Assembly: GCF_034314045.1 (NCBI RefSeq)
Contig: NZ_JAVIWL010000001.1
Span: forward strand, 3,968,001 to 4,032,000
Reading direction: 5' to 3'
From: Glaciimonas sp. CA11.2
GTDB taxonomy: Bacteria > Pseudomonadota > Gammaproteobacteria > Burkholderiales > Burkholderiaceae_D
Length of the DNA stretch: 64,000 nucleotides
A model generated the notes under the pieces. The model was given only the letters and a program-made list of their open reading frames with translations. It was not told where the DNA came from and did no database searches. Numbering within the stretch: the first letter of the stretch is position 1; each line of letters begins with the position of its first letter. Positions 1 through 9,058 of this stretch are shown here, piece by piece. The position numbers and the translations under genes are program-made.

Positions 1-151
1 GAGCTTAAATGCCGGATTAATTGCGCGTTGATTCCCGTGCTAAATGGCATTAGCGAGGTATCTGCGCACATGCCGGAGTATTAAATAAGGGAATCTTGTG
101 GCGTGATATTTGATGCGGAGGAGGGTGTTATTTATCGACGCCGTAAACCAG

Positions 152-185
152 AAAAGAGTTGCAAGATTTCTCTTGCAACTCTTTT
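152..185 (-). terminator. Intrinsic terminator of tRNA-Arg
   Basis: A perfect 15-bp inverted repeat (152-166 and 171-185) with a 4-nt loop lies just 3' of the tRNA. Read on the minus strand the stem is AAAAGAGTTGCAAGA, the loop GAAA, and the 3' arm ends in TTTT, the layout of a Rho-independent terminator. The remainder of 1-151 shows no gene I can support. Confidence 0.8.
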
Positions 186-191
186 GTTTTC

Positions 192-268
192 TGGTGCGGC
201 TGGCAGGAATCGAACCCACGACCCCTTGGTTCGTAGCCAAGTACTCTATCCAGCTGAGCTACAGCCGC
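192..268 (-). tRNA. tRNA-Arg (anticodon ACG)
   Basis: On the minus strand the 77-nt sequence begins GCGGCTGTAGCTCAG, has the anticodon loop CTACGAA (anticodon ACG), the T-arm GGTTCGATTCC, and ends with the acceptor strand and an encoded CCA. The 7-bp acceptor stem GCGGCTG/CAGCCGC pairs fully. ACG, with A34 normally edited to inosine, decodes the CGU/CGC/CGA arginine codons. A promoter-like sequence lies upstream and a strong hairpin terminator downstream, so this is a single-gene unit. Confidence 0.95.
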
Positions 269-278
269 GAAAGAAAAA

Positions 279-307
279 ATTATAGCCGAGGTGGCGTGAT
301 TTTGGAA
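279..307 (-). promoter_or_regulatory. Promoter of tRNA-Arg
   Basis: On the minus strand a perfect TATAAT (-10, 279-284) is preceded by TTCCAA (-35, 302-307) at a 17-bp spacing, about ten bases upstream of the tRNA 5' end. The -35 box matches the consensus only in part. Confidence 0.55.
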
Positions 308-501
308 GGGGTAAATTGCGAATGAATCATTATTGTTAAAAAAATCTACATTTTTCTGAATCGGGATAAATTTTAATCGTCAAAGCCCGTCCGGTAAAGA
401 AGGGGTAATCGCCGCTATAGCGTTAGTACCTCACATTGGTAAGCGCGCATGGACCGCCATATTCTTTGAGGGGAAGCGGTTTTATGATGGCGGTGATACA
501 A

Positions 502-526
502 TCAAACAATAATCATTATCATTTAC
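502..526 (+). promoter_or_regulatory. Putative Fur box upstream of ftrA
   Basis: The stretch contains AATCATTATC, an exact match to the second half of the classical 19-bp Fur consensus GATAATGATAATCATTATC. By hand count, two overlapping registers (502-520 and 508-526) each match 14 of 19 positions. It sits 20-45 bases upstream of the ftrA start, where iron-loaded Fur would block the promoter. This fits a Fe2+ uptake operon induced by iron limitation. Confidence 0.7.
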
Positions 527-546
527 TATTCTGAAAGAGCAACATA

Positions 547-1101
547 ATGGGAGCGAAATCTAATATGAAATTTTTGACCTTGGCGATGTTGTTTACTGCG
601 GGCTTTACAAATAGCGCCTTAGCTGCGGAATATCCAATCGGCAAACAGCAAATCATGAACGGAATTGAAGTCGCTGCGGTTTATTTGCAGCCTATCAAGA
701 TGGAACCAGAAGGCATGATGCGCAAGGCAGAGTTATCAGATATCCATGTCGAGGCAGACATTCGTGCCGTAAAAGATAACCCTAATGGTTTCGCTGAAGG
801 GGACTGGATGCCGAATTTGGTTATCTCGTATCAGTTCACAAAAGTGGGATCAAAAGAAGTCATCAAAGGCGACATGATGCCGATGGTAGCGAACGACGGT
901 CCGCATTATGGCGATAACGTCAAGTTGGCAGGTCCCGGTAAATATACGTTGATTATGAAAATCTCACCGCCGTCTGCGAATGCGGCAGCGCACTTTGGTC
1001 GGCATGTAGATAAGGAAACCGGCGTTAGCGCCTGGTTCAAACCGTTTGAGGTCAAGAATGATTTCGTTTTTGCCGGCGTCGGTAAAAAGGGCGGCTATTA
1101 A
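547..1101 (+). CDS. ftrA: Periplasmic Fe2+-binding protein FtrA (P19/Tp34 family)
   Basis: A 184-residue secreted protein with a signal peptide (residues 7-27 hydrophobic, cleavage likely after ALA, giving mature AEYPIG). The body resembles the Tp34/P19 iron-transport family (Pfam PF10634): Met- and Glu-rich early segment (QPIKMEPEGMM), DIHVEADI, then HFGRH near residue 160, the kinds of residues that bind metal in P19. Its neighbours are cupredoxin, FTR1 permease and polyferredoxin genes in the order of the Bordetella FtrABCD ferrous iron system. There P19 captures periplasmic iron for the permease. An internal ATG at 565 starts the signal peptide more conventionally and is an alternative start. 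A Fur-like box lies directly upstream. Confidence 0.85.
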   Translation: MGAKSNMKFLTLAMLFTAGFTNSALAAEYPIGKQQIMNGIEVAAVYLQPIKMEPEGMMRKAELSDIHVEADIRAVKDNPNGFAEGDWMPNLVISYQFTKVGSKEVIKGDMMPMVANDGPHYGDNVKLAGPGKYTLIMKISPPSANAAAHFGRHVDKETGVSAWFKPFEVKNDFVFAGVGKKGGY

Positions 1102-1189
1102 TAGATAATGCTGTTGCTAAATCGGCATGTAACACCATGTGCTTCTTTAGTAACCTCAAGTGGACGTTTTCCGATCAGGAGTCATATCG

Positions 1190-1525
1190 ATGTTTGTACA
1201 AAATTTACGTGGTGTGCTGGCTATTGGTTTGCTGTGCACCGCAGGCTTTTCGTCCGCTGTAGATTTACCTACTTTTAGGTTGGAGATGAAAGATGGCGTC
1301 TTAAACCCGGCGCGAATTGAAGTTCCGGCTGGTCAGAAAATTAAGATCGAAGTGCACAACACCGGCTCTTCCGCGGTGGAATTTGAGAGCGTTCAGTTAC
1401 GCAAAGAAAAAGTTTTAGGACCCGGCGCACAGTCATTTATCGTGATTGCGCCGCTGTCACCTGGTGAGTACAAATTTTTTGATGATTTTCATTTAAGTGC
1501 AAAGGGCTTGATTGTCGCCAAATAA
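1190..1525 (+). CDS. ftrB: Periplasmic cupredoxin-like protein FtrB
   Basis: A 111-residue exported protein: hydrophobic signal peptide (residues 5-22), then a small cupredoxin-type beta domain containing NPARIEVPAGQKIKIEVHN and ending in the LSPGEYKFFDDFH segment typical of the Cupredoxin_1 family also found in EfeO. In Bordetella FtrB is proposed to oxidise or hand over Fe2+ for FTR1-mediated transport. The start at 1190 is preferred over an in-frame GTG at 1160 because AGGAG (1177-1181) stands 8 bases ahead and the signal peptide then begins normally. I see no complete His-Cys-His type 1 copper set, so metal binding is inferred only. It is 88 bases after ftrA and co-oriented with ftrC and ftrD. 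Confidence 0.8.
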   Translation: MFVQNLRGVLAIGLLCTAGFSSAVDLPTFRLEMKDGVLNPARIEVPAGQKIKIEVHNTGSSAVEFESVQLRKEKVLGPGAQSFIVIAPLSPGEYKFFDDFHLSAKGLIVAK

Positions 1526-1701
1526 AGTTATTCGGAGCCTGACACCATTAATTTGAATTGACAAAAAACAGGTTTTTTAGTTGATATTTTTTGTAATCTC
1601 AATAGGAGAGTTTTTGTCGGGTTCATAACCGAAGCGGCGCTGGAAATCGCTCAAATGTTTAATGTTTATACCTTGTTAACGATGTAATGGAGAATTAAGC
1701 G

Positions 1702-2541
1702 ATGGGTCAAGTTTTGTTCATCGTCTGGCGCGAGAGCGTTGAGGCTTTGCTAGTGGTTGGCATATTACACGCTTGGTTGGCTAACGGCGGAGCGGAAACG
1801 CGCCGTGGCCTGCCTTATTTGTGGGCCGGTGTCGGCATCGGCATCATTGCGGCGATCGGCCTAGGTGCTGCGTTGCTGGGTTTTAGCGAAATTCTGTCAG
1901 GAGATTCGCAAGACTATTTTCAGATAGCGATGGTATTGATAGCGGCGGTATTGATCGTGCAGATGGTGTACTGGATGCGCAAACATGGTCGTACGATGAA
2001 GCGCGAAATGGAAACCTCGTTGAAAGCCAACTTAAAGGCTGCTAACTGGTGGGGCGTGACGGTACTGGCGGCGTTGGCTATCGCACGCGAAGGTAGCGAG
2101 ACGGTGATTTTCCTGTATGGCATTAAACAGAGCGAGCATAACAGTCTCCAGATGCTGATATTGGCTGCAATAATCGGGTTTGGACTAGCCGTTTTGACGT
2201 TCTATCTTCTGCAATTAGGCGGCAAGATTTTTTCCTGGCGTCGATTCTTTCAGGTGACCGAAACCATGCTGTTATTTTTGGCGGCGGGATTATTACTCAC
2301 CGGCGTTGAGCGCCTGATGTCGCTAGACATTGTTCCCACGTTGATCGATCCGATCTGGAATAGCGCATGGTTGCTCGATGACAGCAGTACTTTCGGCAAT
2401 TTGGTTGGCACCTTAACCGGCTATCGTGCTCAACCGGCATTGATGAGTTTACTGGTCTACATTGGCTATTGGGTGGTAGTGTCACTGTTTTTAAAACGTG
2501 CCGCGCCAAAAAGCACCGCACAGGCTAAGCTGGCAACCTAA
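1702..2541 (+). CDS. ftrC: High-affinity iron permease FtrC (FTR1 family)
   Basis: A 279-residue integral membrane protein with about seven hydrophobic segments. It carries both diagnostic FTR1 motifs of the R-E-x-x-E type: RESVE in the first transmembrane helix (residues 10-14) and REGSE (around residues 130-134). These glutamates coordinate iron during translocation in the family. GGAG (1689-1692) precedes the ATG by 9 bases. The gene is followed within four bases by ftrD, implying translational coupling. Together with FtrA, FtrB and FtrD it forms the inner-membrane core of a Fe2+ importer. Confidence 0.9.
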   Translation: MGQVLFIVWRESVEALLVVGILHAWLANGGAETRRGLPYLWAGVGIGIIAAIGLGAALLGFSEILSGDSQDYFQIAMVLIAAVLIVQMVYWMRKHGRTMKREMETSLKANLKAANWWGVTVLAALAIAREGSETVIFLYGIKQSEHNSLQMLILAAIIGFGLAVLTFYLLQLGGKIFSWRRFFQVTETMLLFLAAGLLLTGVERLMSLDIVPTLIDPIWNSAWLLDDSSTFGNLVGTLTGYRAQPALMSLLVYIGYWVVVSLFLKRAAPKSTAQAKLAT

Positions 2542-2545
2542 ACTC

Positions 2546-3955
2546 ATGAGCTCTTGCACTACATCAACTGCATCGCCGACGTCGCCAACCCGCTTGGCAC
2601 GCGTCGGCGAGTGGATGCGCCTCAATGCACCGCTCATCCGTGGCATCCAATGGGGCGTCGTTCTCATTTACGCATTGCTGATTCTGGTACCAATTTTTCT
2701 ACCGCTACCCGATGAAACGGCGCACATCTGGTCCAACCTGACCTTAATTGCGCAGTTTGCATTTTGGGGAGTATGGTGGCCTTTCGTGTTAATCAGTATG
2801 GTGTTGATGGGGCGTGTCTGGTGCGGCGTATTATGTCCTGAAGGTGCACTGACTGAATTTGCCAGCCGGCATGGCCTCTTTAAGCCGATTCCACGCTGGA
2901 TGCGTTGGGGTGGATGGCCATTTGTGGCTTTTGCGCTCACGACGGTTTATGGACAAATGGTAAGTGTCTATCAATATCCCAAGGCGGTTCTACTTGTATT
3001 GGGCGGTTCGACCTTTGGTGCGATTATCGTTGGATATCTTTATGGTAGGGAAAAGCGCGTTTGGTGCAAATACCTTTGCCCTGTCAATGGTGTGTTCGGC
3101 TTGTTGGCAAAATTGGCGCCTTTTCATTACAAGGTTAATGAGGCGGCCTGGCGTGCTTCGTACAATACGCACGGTAAGAAAACGATTGCCATTAATTGTG
3201 CACCGCTGGTGCCTTTGCGTGCAATGACGGGTGCTGCCGATTGCCATATGTGCGGACGCTGTAGCAATCATCGCGAGGCGATCACATTAACATGGCGTCC
3301 TCCGACATTAGAGATAGTCTCTCTGGGCGAAAAGCAAAATAGCCTGTGGGAAAGTGCTTTAGCACTTTATGGCCTGATGGGAATAGCGATTGGTGCATTC
3401 CACTGGTCGGCAAGTCCATGGTTCATTGTGATCAAACAAGCGATTGCGACCTGGTTAATAGATCGCGACATCATGTGGCCTTTTGCGACCAATGCACCGT
3501 GGTGGATATTTACCAATTATCCTGCCCAAAGTGACGTCTTCAGTTGGTTGGATGGAAGCCTCGTAGTTGCTTACATTTTAACCACCGGCTTGGTGCTGGG
3601 GACCGTTTTGTCGTTGCTGTTTGCTTTGAGTACCCGTTTGTTGGGTAATTGGGATCGTAGCCGCTTTAATCATTTGGTACAGTCTACGATTCCTCTGGCG
3701 GGTTGCGGTGTGTTTGTGGGCTTATCCGCGACTACCATCAGCCTCTTGCGGGCCGAACATTTACCCGTGTTCTGGGCGAACGACATGCGGGCGATTCTAT
3801 TGATTGCTACCACGCTGTGGAGCGTCTGGTTGGCATGGCGTGTAACTGGTCGATACGCATCAGGAACAGGGCGACGCTTACTTGGTATGGCGCCAGTAGT
3901 AGCTGCTCTCGGTGTGGTAAATTTTGCCTGGTTGCTGATGTTTTGGTTATGGTGA
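2546..3955 (+). CDS. ftrD: Membrane polyferredoxin FtrD (4Fe-4S protein)
   Basis: A 469-residue membrane protein of the NosR/CcoG-like polyferredoxin type. Cys motifs include CGVLCPEGAL and CKYLCPVNG, each of the CxxxCP form seen in membrane-spanning ferredoxins, and a later CHMCGRC cluster-binding segment. In Bordetella FtrD is required for Fe2+ uptake and is thought to accept or dispose of electrons from the iron redox step. An in-frame start at 2498 would overlap ftrC; the ATG at 2546, just past the ftrC stop, is the better choice. It is the last gene of the operon; a weak hairpin follows at 4062-4083. Confidence 0.85.
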   Translation: MSSCTTSTASPTSPTRLARVGEWMRLNAPLIRGIQWGVVLIYALLILVPIFLPLPDETAHIWSNLTLIAQFAFWGVWWPFVLISMVLMGRVWCGVLCPEGALTEFASRHGLFKPIPRWMRWGGWPFVAFALTTVYGQMVSVYQYPKAVLLVLGGSTFGAIIVGYLYGREKRVWCKYLCPVNGVFGLLAKLAPFHYKVNEAAWRASYNTHGKKTIAINCAPLVPLRAMTGAADCHMCGRCSNHREAITLTWRPPTLEIVSLGEKQNSLWESALALYGLMGIAIGAFHWSASPWFIVIKQAIATWLIDRDIMWPFATNAPWWIFTNYPAQSDVFSWLDGSLVVAYILTTGLVLGTVLSLLFALSTRLLGNWDRSRFNHLVQSTIPLAGCGVFVGLSATTISLLRAEHLPVFWANDMRAILLIATTLWSVWLAWRVTGRYASGTGRRLLGMAPVVAALGVVNFAWLLMFWLW

Positions 3956-4335
3956 AAATTGCCGGGTTTGCTCAAATCACTAGGTTAACCTAACAACACC
4001 TGCTGGTGCTGGCTGCCACGGTTATCGTTTTTTATTGAAATGTAAGTATTAACATGTACTAAATGGCGCCGCTTGGTGCCATTGTTGTTTTAATCCTGCT
4101 GTAATGGGCCATTTAAACCGATTTTCCCAAGCCAGTTGATGTCTAGTCTGCAAGTTTGGTGGAGGCGGAGTAAAATGTTGACCTTAATGTGGCAAGTAGC
4201 CCACCGGCCGATCAAATCATTCAACTCGCTTAGCGGCATGGCACCGGTAATTGCATGCCGACATTTTAGCTATGCAATATTATCTGCAATATTTTGCCCG
4301 TCTTTTAATCGTTTTAATCACATTCATATCCCACC
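3956..4335. other. Intergenic stretch without gene
   Basis: About 380 bases between ftrD and the BASS-type transporter. Apart from the hairpin at 4062-4083 I see no coding region with family resemblance, RNA gene or repeat here. The promoter of the downstream transporter should lie in its right half, but no convincing -35/-10 pair could be assigned. Confidence 0.5.
4062..4083 (+). terminator. Candidate terminator after ftrD
   Basis: The 9-bp arms AATGGCGCC and GGTGCCATT (one G-T wobble) flank a GCTT loop and are followed by GTTGTTTTA. The T-run is interrupted, so termination is plausible rather than certain. Confidence 0.45.
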
Positions 4336-5346
4336 ATGGTTCGTCCCCGTTTTTTGCCTGATAATTTCACTCTGATGCTTGTCACGACCGTGCTAATCGC
4401 GAGTCTTTTACCTGCTCAAGGTGAAGTCGCTCACGGATTTAGTATGTTGACGACATTTGCTATCGGGTTGCTCTTTTTTCTTCATGGAGCAAAATTGTCG
4501 CGCGAAGCGGCGATCGAAGGTGCGATGCACTGGCGTTTGCATTTAACGGTATTGGCATTTAGTTTCGTTTTATTTCCCCTTTTAGGTTTGGCATTTAAAC
4601 CTATCTTCCTGCCGCTCGTGACGCCAGATTTGTATCTGGGTATTTTGTTTTTGTGCACTTTGCCATCGACTGTCCAATCCTCGATCGCCTTTACTTCCGT
4701 CGCCCGGGGTAACGTTCCAGCGGCGGTGTGCAGTGCGTCGGCATCCAATCTGATCGGGATATTTCTTACTCCTGTTCTGGTTGGTTTAATCGTCGTAGCA
4801 CATGGCCAATCCCATGGTTCGTTAGATTCGATTATGAATATCGTCTATCAACTGCTGTTGCCGTTTGTAGCTGGTCAAATTGCACGACGCTGGATTGGCG
4901 TTTGGGTTGATAAACACAAAGCCCTGTTGAAGTTCGTAGATCAGGGATCGATTTTGTTAGTGGTATACACCGCATTTAGCGAGGCAGTGGTACAAGGATT
5001 ATGGTCGCAGTTACCCGCAATTTCGTTGCTTGGATTACTTGTTGTATTGTCATTGTTATTGTTTGTTATGCTGGCAATAGCGACTTTTCTCAGTCGTCGC
5101 CTGGGATTTAATAAAGAAGATGAGATCACTATCGTATTTTGTGGCTCTAAGAAAAGCTTAGCCAGCGGCATACCCATGGCGAACGTATTATTTGCCAGTC
5201 ACACAGTCGGGATGGTGGTATTGCCGCTGATGTTATTTCACCAAATACAATTGATGGTTTGTGCAGTTTTGGCAAAACGCTACTCTCAGCGGGCAAGGGT
5301 TATGGCTCCGCCGATTATCGTTAAGACCGATTCAACATCCGTTTGA
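4336..5346 (+). CDS. BASS-family transporter (bile acid:Na+ symporter-like)
   Basis: A 336-residue, very hydrophobic protein with about nine or ten transmembrane segments. Features of the SBF-like (PF13593, YfeH-type) branch are visible: GLLFFLHGAKLSREA near residue 45, the LPSTVQSSIAFTSVARGN stretch near residue 115, and the late segment CGSKKSLASGIPMA around residue 270, corresponding to the conserved crossover/sodium-site regions. These proteins move organic anions with Na+; the substrate cannot be read from sequence. It is a single transcription unit followed by a perfect inverted repeat and convergent with tas. Confidence 0.8.
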   Translation: MVRPRFLPDNFTLMLVTTVLIASLLPAQGEVAHGFSMLTTFAIGLLFFLHGAKLSREAAIEGAMHWRLHLTVLAFSFVLFPLLGLAFKPIFLPLVTPDLYLGILFLCTLPSTVQSSIAFTSVARGNVPAAVCSASASNLIGIFLTPVLVGLIVVAHGQSHGSLDSIMNIVYQLLLPFVAGQIARRWIGVWVDKHKALLKFVDQGSILLVVYTAFSEAVVQGLWSQLPAISLLGLLVVLSLLLFVMLAIATFLSRRLGFNKEDEITIVFCGSKKSLASGIPMANVLFASHTVGMVVLPLMLFHQIQLMVCAVLAKRYSQRARVMAPPIIVKTDSTSV

Positions 5347-5406
5347 TGTTTGTATAGAGCAGATTGCTTGCGCCAATTTAGTAAGCTTGATGCGTTATTG
5401 ACGGAG

Positions 5407-5435
5407 TGCTGAAGGCAGAAAAAATGCCTTCAGCA
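5407..5435. repeat. Perfect inverted repeat between convergent genes
   Basis: TGCTGAAGGCA (5407-5417) and its exact reverse complement (5425-5435) flank the loop GAAAAAA. It lies between the converging ends of the BASS transporter and tas. There is no U-tract on either strand, so it could be a U-less bidirectional terminator or a 3'-end stabilising hairpin. Confidence 0.5.
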
Positions 5436-5512
5436 TGTTGGCGGTACAATTCATTGACGAAAAAAGCTGTGTGCCACCCAACCAATAACGCAATGAACAA
5501 CGCATATAACCA

Positions 5513-6562
5513 TCAAGGTGCCGGATTAGGTTGGCGCGTATGAATTGCTTCGATTTCCGCCAAAATTTCCTCACTTAAAGTCACTTTGATACTGTCCAGA
5601 TTGCTTTGCAATTGCGGCAGCGTAGTAGCGCCGATGATGTTACTAGTGACAAAACCGCGACTCGTTACAAAAGCCAAAGCCATTTGCGCGGGATCGAGAC
5701 CGTGTTTTTGTGCAAGCGCAACGTAATCGCCAGCGACCCGATCAACTTGCGGGTTAGTGTATCGACTAAAACGCTCAAATACCGTCAAACGCCCACCGGC
5801 AGGACGCGCACCGTTTAAATATTTTCCAGATAAAACACCAAAGGCCAACGGTGAATAAGCCAGCAAGCCAATTTGCTCCCGATAAGAAAATTCGGAATGC
5901 CCAATTTCAAAAGTGCGGTTCAGCAAACTATAGGGATTTTGAATGGATACAATACGTGGCAGATCGAATTTTTCGGCAGCGCGAATAAATTGCGCAATTC
6001 CCCAAGGTGTTTCGTTCGAAATACCGATGTGACGGACTTTGCCAGATTGAATAAAATCAGCAAGGATCGTCAGCGTCTCCTCAATCGGAACAGTGTCTTC
6101 CTCCGGAAGGTGCGTGTAATTCAAATGACCGAAACAATTTACGCTACGATCCGGCCAATGCAATTGGTATAGATCGACATAATCTGTTTGCAGCCGTTCA
6201 AGACTGCCATTGAGCGCTTCGGTCAAACCTTTACGATCAAAATTATTGACGCCGCCGCGGATGTGTCGTGGATTGTGTGGTTTGCGTGCCGGACCGGTTG
6301 CTTTGGTTGCAATCAATACTTGATCGCGTTTGCCAGAATTTTTTAGCCAGGTGCCCAGATAGTTTTCAGTCAAGCCCTGTGTCTCAGGACGAGGTGGTAC
6401 TGGATACATTTCGGCTGCATCGATCAGATTCACCCCATGCGCAAGCGCCATATCGATTTGAGCATGCGCTTCGGCCTCAGTATTCTGTTCTCCCCACGTC
6501 ATCGTGCCGAGCGTGATCTGGCTTACTTTTAGGTTAGTGTTTCCCAGCTCGCGATATTGCAT
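5513..6562 (-). CDS. tas: Aldo/keto reductase Tas
   Basis: A 349-residue NADP(H)-dependent aldo/keto reductase very close to E. coli Tas (346 aa) by recognisable blocks: MQYRELGNTNLKVSQ at the start, NLIDAAEMYPVPPRPETQGL (catalytic Asp/Tyr region), QTDYVDLYQLHWPDRSVNCFG, HIGISNETPWG, IQNPYSLLNRTFE, and the C-terminal DPAQMALAFV and IIGATT segments. A longer reading upstream to 6670 exists, but the ATG at 6562 gives the family N-terminus and has AAAGGAA shortly ahead. Such enzymes reduce carbonyls in the cytosol; the physiological substrate of Tas is unsettled. It is transcribed alone, downstream of the MFS gene on the same strand. Confidence 0.92.
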   Translation of the reverse strand: MQYRELGNTNLKVSQITLGTMTWGEQNTEAEAHAQIDMALAHGVNLIDAAEMYPVPPRPETQGLTENYLGTWLKNSGKRDQVLIATKATGPARKPHNPRHIRGGVNNFDRKGLTEALNGSLERLQTDYVDLYQLHWPDRSVNCFGHLNYTHLPEEDTVPIEETLTILADFIQSGKVRHIGISNETPWGIAQFIRAAEKFDLPRIVSIQNPYSLLNRTFEIGHSEFSYREQIGLLAYSPLAFGVLSGKYLNGARPAGGRLTVFERFSRYTNPQVDRVAGDYVALAQKHGLDPAQMALAFVTSRGFVTSNIIGATTLPQLQSNLDSIKVTLSEEILAEIEAIHTRQPNPAP

Positions 6563-6886
6563 TGTATGTTCCTTTGTCGCGATGACCACTTTGAAAGGTA
6601 GGCCAACCACGATCTTGACGGTTGAAATTGACTGGAATATGGAAAGTGACTTTAGCGTTGCTGCGCCCACTGATCAGACTTATCGCGTTCATCAGTAGAT
6701 TTTTCGTTAATCCTGTTGATCTTTATGTTGTGGATGGTAGTGATCTGTAACGTGCTTTCGGTCAATTTAATGCGGCGTATTAGTTGTCTTAAAGTATAGC
6801 GGTAACCAATGATCGTTGCTGGCGCAGATTATTTTTCGCGGGGCATTATGCATGCCGTCCCATGTGGCGAAGGTCAGTTTGACCAC
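6563..6886. other. Intergenic region upstream of tas
   Basis: This 324-base stretch between two minus-strand genes (MFS exporter stop and tas start) should hold the tas promoter. I could not assign a convincing -35/-10 pair and see no RNA gene or repeat. Confidence 0.4.
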
Positions 6887-8179
6887 TCAATTCGATGCTC
6901 GCTTGCGCTGTGAAGGTGGCGCGTGTTCTGTTGTGGTCGATGGGTCGGTGAGTCGATCAACCTTAAATAACTCAGGGAATAATCGAATCCATAGCGCCAC
7001 GACAATAATGGTGCCGATACCACCGATCATTACTGCGGGAACCGGGCCGACCCATGATGCTGTGATACCTGATTCAAATTCACCCAGCTGATTTGAGGTT
7101 CCAACGAATACAGAATTGACCGCACTGACCCTTCCCCGCATCGCGTCTGGCGTTTGAAGCTGGACAAATGAGGATCGGACGACAACGCTGATCATGTCGG
7201 ATGCTCCCAGTATTACCAACGCCACAAGTGATAGTGCCATGGAGCGGGAAAGGGCAAAAACGACAGTGGCAACGCCAAAAATCGCAACGGCAATAAACAT
7301 GCTGCGGCCAACGCGTTTAGTTAATGGACGACGTGTCAGATATAAACCTACGGAAAGTGCACCAATGGCAGGCGCTGAGCGAAGAAGGCCCAACCCGAGT
7401 GGGCCGGTCGCGAGTATGTCATGCGCAAAGATCGGCAATAAAGCGGTCGCACCGCCGAGCAGCACAGCGAATAAGTCGAGTGAAATAGCGCCCAAAACAG
7501 CTGGACGGCTCTTGATGAAAGCAATACCTGCAAATAGCGATGTCAAAGTTGCCGGTTCTCGTTTCGGTAAAACGGTTTCAATTCGTATACGATTGACCAA
7601 TACGCTTGCGATAATAAACGCTGCGCTGCTGATGGCGTATACGGCACTTGCTCCGAGAGCATAAATAAATCCACCAAGTGCAGGGCCGATAATCACGGCG
7701 GTTTGCGTGGCGGACGCTGCCCATGCAACAGCGCGTGGTAATAGTCTCGCGGGAACCAGGCCGGGCACTAATGCTTGCATGGTGGGTGATTCAAAGGCGC
7801 GAGTGGCACCGATAATAAAGACAATGACGAAAATCGCGTCCTTTGAAAGCCATCCTTGAATGCTGCCGAGCGCCAATATGGCAGCGGCGATGCCTTCAAT
7901 AAATAAACAGATACGGGCGATTTGGCGACGATCATAACGATCCGCGACATGGCCCACGACCAACGCCAGAAATAGTGCAGGAAGGAACTGAACCAGTCCG
8001 ACGATGCCAAGATCGAATGCACTGCCGGTCATTTGATAAACCTGCCAACCGACTGCCACGATTTGCATTTGGTTTGCCACGGTAGAGGCTACCCTTGCGC
8101 GCCAAAATAATGAAAAAGGTAGATGACTTAAGACCGAATCAGAATCGGGAGAAGGATGCGTCTCGGTGTTGGCTGACAT
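6887..8179 (-). CDS. MFS transporter, EntS/drug exporter type
   Basis: A 430-residue major facilitator superfamily protein of the 12-helix MFS_3/DHA3 type. The N-terminus FSLFWRARVASTVANQM and the loop 2-3 motif VVGHVADRYDRRQIARI (GxxxDRxxRR-like) around residue 75 are typical. A late segment LGASDMISVVVRSSFVQLQT followed by PDAMRGRVSAVNSVFVG near residue 355 is characteristic of the group that includes the enterobactin exporter EntS and macrolide exporters. It probably exports a small organic compound by proton antiport. No siderophore gene is nearby, so the substrate is unknown. Confidence 0.85.
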   Translation of the reverse strand: MSANTETHPSPDSDSVLSHLPFSLFWRARVASTVANQMQIVAVGWQVYQMTGSAFDLGIVGLVQFLPALFLALVVGHVADRYDRRQIARICLFIEGIAAAILALGSIQGWLSKDAIFVIVFIIGATRAFESPTMQALVPGLVPARLLPRAVAWAASATQTAVIIGPALGGFIYALGASAVYAISSAAFIIASVLVNRIRIETVLPKREPATLTSLFAGIAFIKSRPAVLGAISLDLFAVLLGGATALLPIFAHDILATGPLGLGLLRSAPAIGALSVGLYLTRRPLTKRVGRSMFIAVAIFGVATVVFALSRSMALSLVALVILGASDMISVVVRSSFVQLQTPDAMRGRVSAVNSVFVGTSNQLGEFESGITASWVGPVPAVMIGGIGTIIVVALWIRLFPELFKVDRLTDPSTTTEHAPPSQRKRASN

Positions 8180-8694
8180 TGGTAAGAGTAGTTAAAACAA
8201 AAGCAGTGAAATTAAAATGAAATGTCAGTCTCATGCAAATTTACGGGGGACTGGTGCATTTTTTTGGCTAAATAGCGATTAGATACGACTGCTACTTTTA
8301 TACTGAATCATTGTGTAGAAGTATGAAGAGCTGCGATTATATTACTGTATTCGATATTAATCTCTTGCTAATAAAATCTTTGATTACTAATCGTTTGATG
8401 TAGGTTCTAGATCGCTAGCTGGATGATTTTTTAGTGATGTTCGCTCTTAGAAAAAGTGCATTATCCGTATGCTTCTATTAAAAAAATGTAGGAGAAAAAG
8501 AAATTAGTTCGCCTGAAAAGTATCGAAAAAGTAGGGGGTAAATGATTTTTTTGCTATATTTTGAAAGATAATAATTGCCATTTGTTATGTTTATCAGTTA
8601 TAAAGATAACAGAGCAAGAAGGTTGACTGAATTACAGGAAACTCTTTAGCTCGTATCCTAAGCATAATTAATCGAGTAATTCTTATATATTTTT
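8180..8694. other. AT-rich intergenic stretch
   Basis: About 500 AT-rich bases between the divergent MFS gene and the cold-shock gene promoter. Many short A/T runs but no open reading frame with family resemblance, no RNA gene and no clear repeat. The base composition is clearly lower in GC than the flanking genes. Confidence 0.5.
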
Positions 8695-8723
8695 AGTGTT
8701 ATTCGATAATTTTCCGGTATAAT
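8695..8723 (+). promoter_or_regulatory. Promoter of cold-shock gene
   Basis: A perfect TATAAT at 8718-8723; the position 17 bp upstream (8695-8700, AGTGTT) is a poor -35 box. Transcription from about 8730 would give a 5' untranslated leader of about 100 bases, the arrangement usual for cspA-type mRNAs whose leader acts as a temperature-sensitive structure. Confidence 0.55.
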
Positions 8724-8833
8724 ACGGAATCGTTTAGGATTCGAGCTAGTGGTGCAGTATTGGTCTGTCATTCCTTTCTTGCTTTAAACGATCTAACGGG
8801 CGCAAGCCCAACTTAACTGAAATAGGAAATGTA

Positions 8834-9037
8834 ATGGCAACTGGTATTGTTAAATGGTTCAATGATTCAAAAGGTTTTGGTTTTATTACTCCTGATGAAG
8901 GCGGTGAAGATCTGTTCGCGCATTTCTCCGCAATCCAATCTAACGGCTTCAAGTCGTTGCAAGAAAACCAACGTGTTTCTTTCGAAGTTACTGCTGGCCC
9001 TAAGGGTAAGCAAGCTTCGAACATTCAGCCTATCTAA
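8834..9037 (+). CDS. Cold-shock protein, CspA family
   Basis: A 67-residue single cold-shock domain, the standard family length. It begins [18 protein letters not shown] and carries the RNA-binding motifs RNP1 (KGFGFI, residues 15-20) and RNP2 (DLFAHF, about 28-33). It binds single-stranded nucleic acid and acts as an RNA chaperone in the cytosol. AGGAAA lies just upstream of the ATG, a long leader precedes it, and a strong intrinsic terminator follows, so it is monocistronic. Two overlapping readings in other frames are shadows. Confidence 0.97.
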   Translation: MATGIVKWFNDSKGFGFITPDEGGEDLFAHFSAIQSNGFKSLQENQRVSFEVTAGPKGKQASNIQPI

Positions 9038-9058
9038 TAGCTGAATCAAGTAATTTCT

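Noticed and set aside
7194..7664. A 156-codon frame opposite the MFS gene
   Set aside because: Antisense shadow of a membrane protein gene; no ribosome-binding site or domain.
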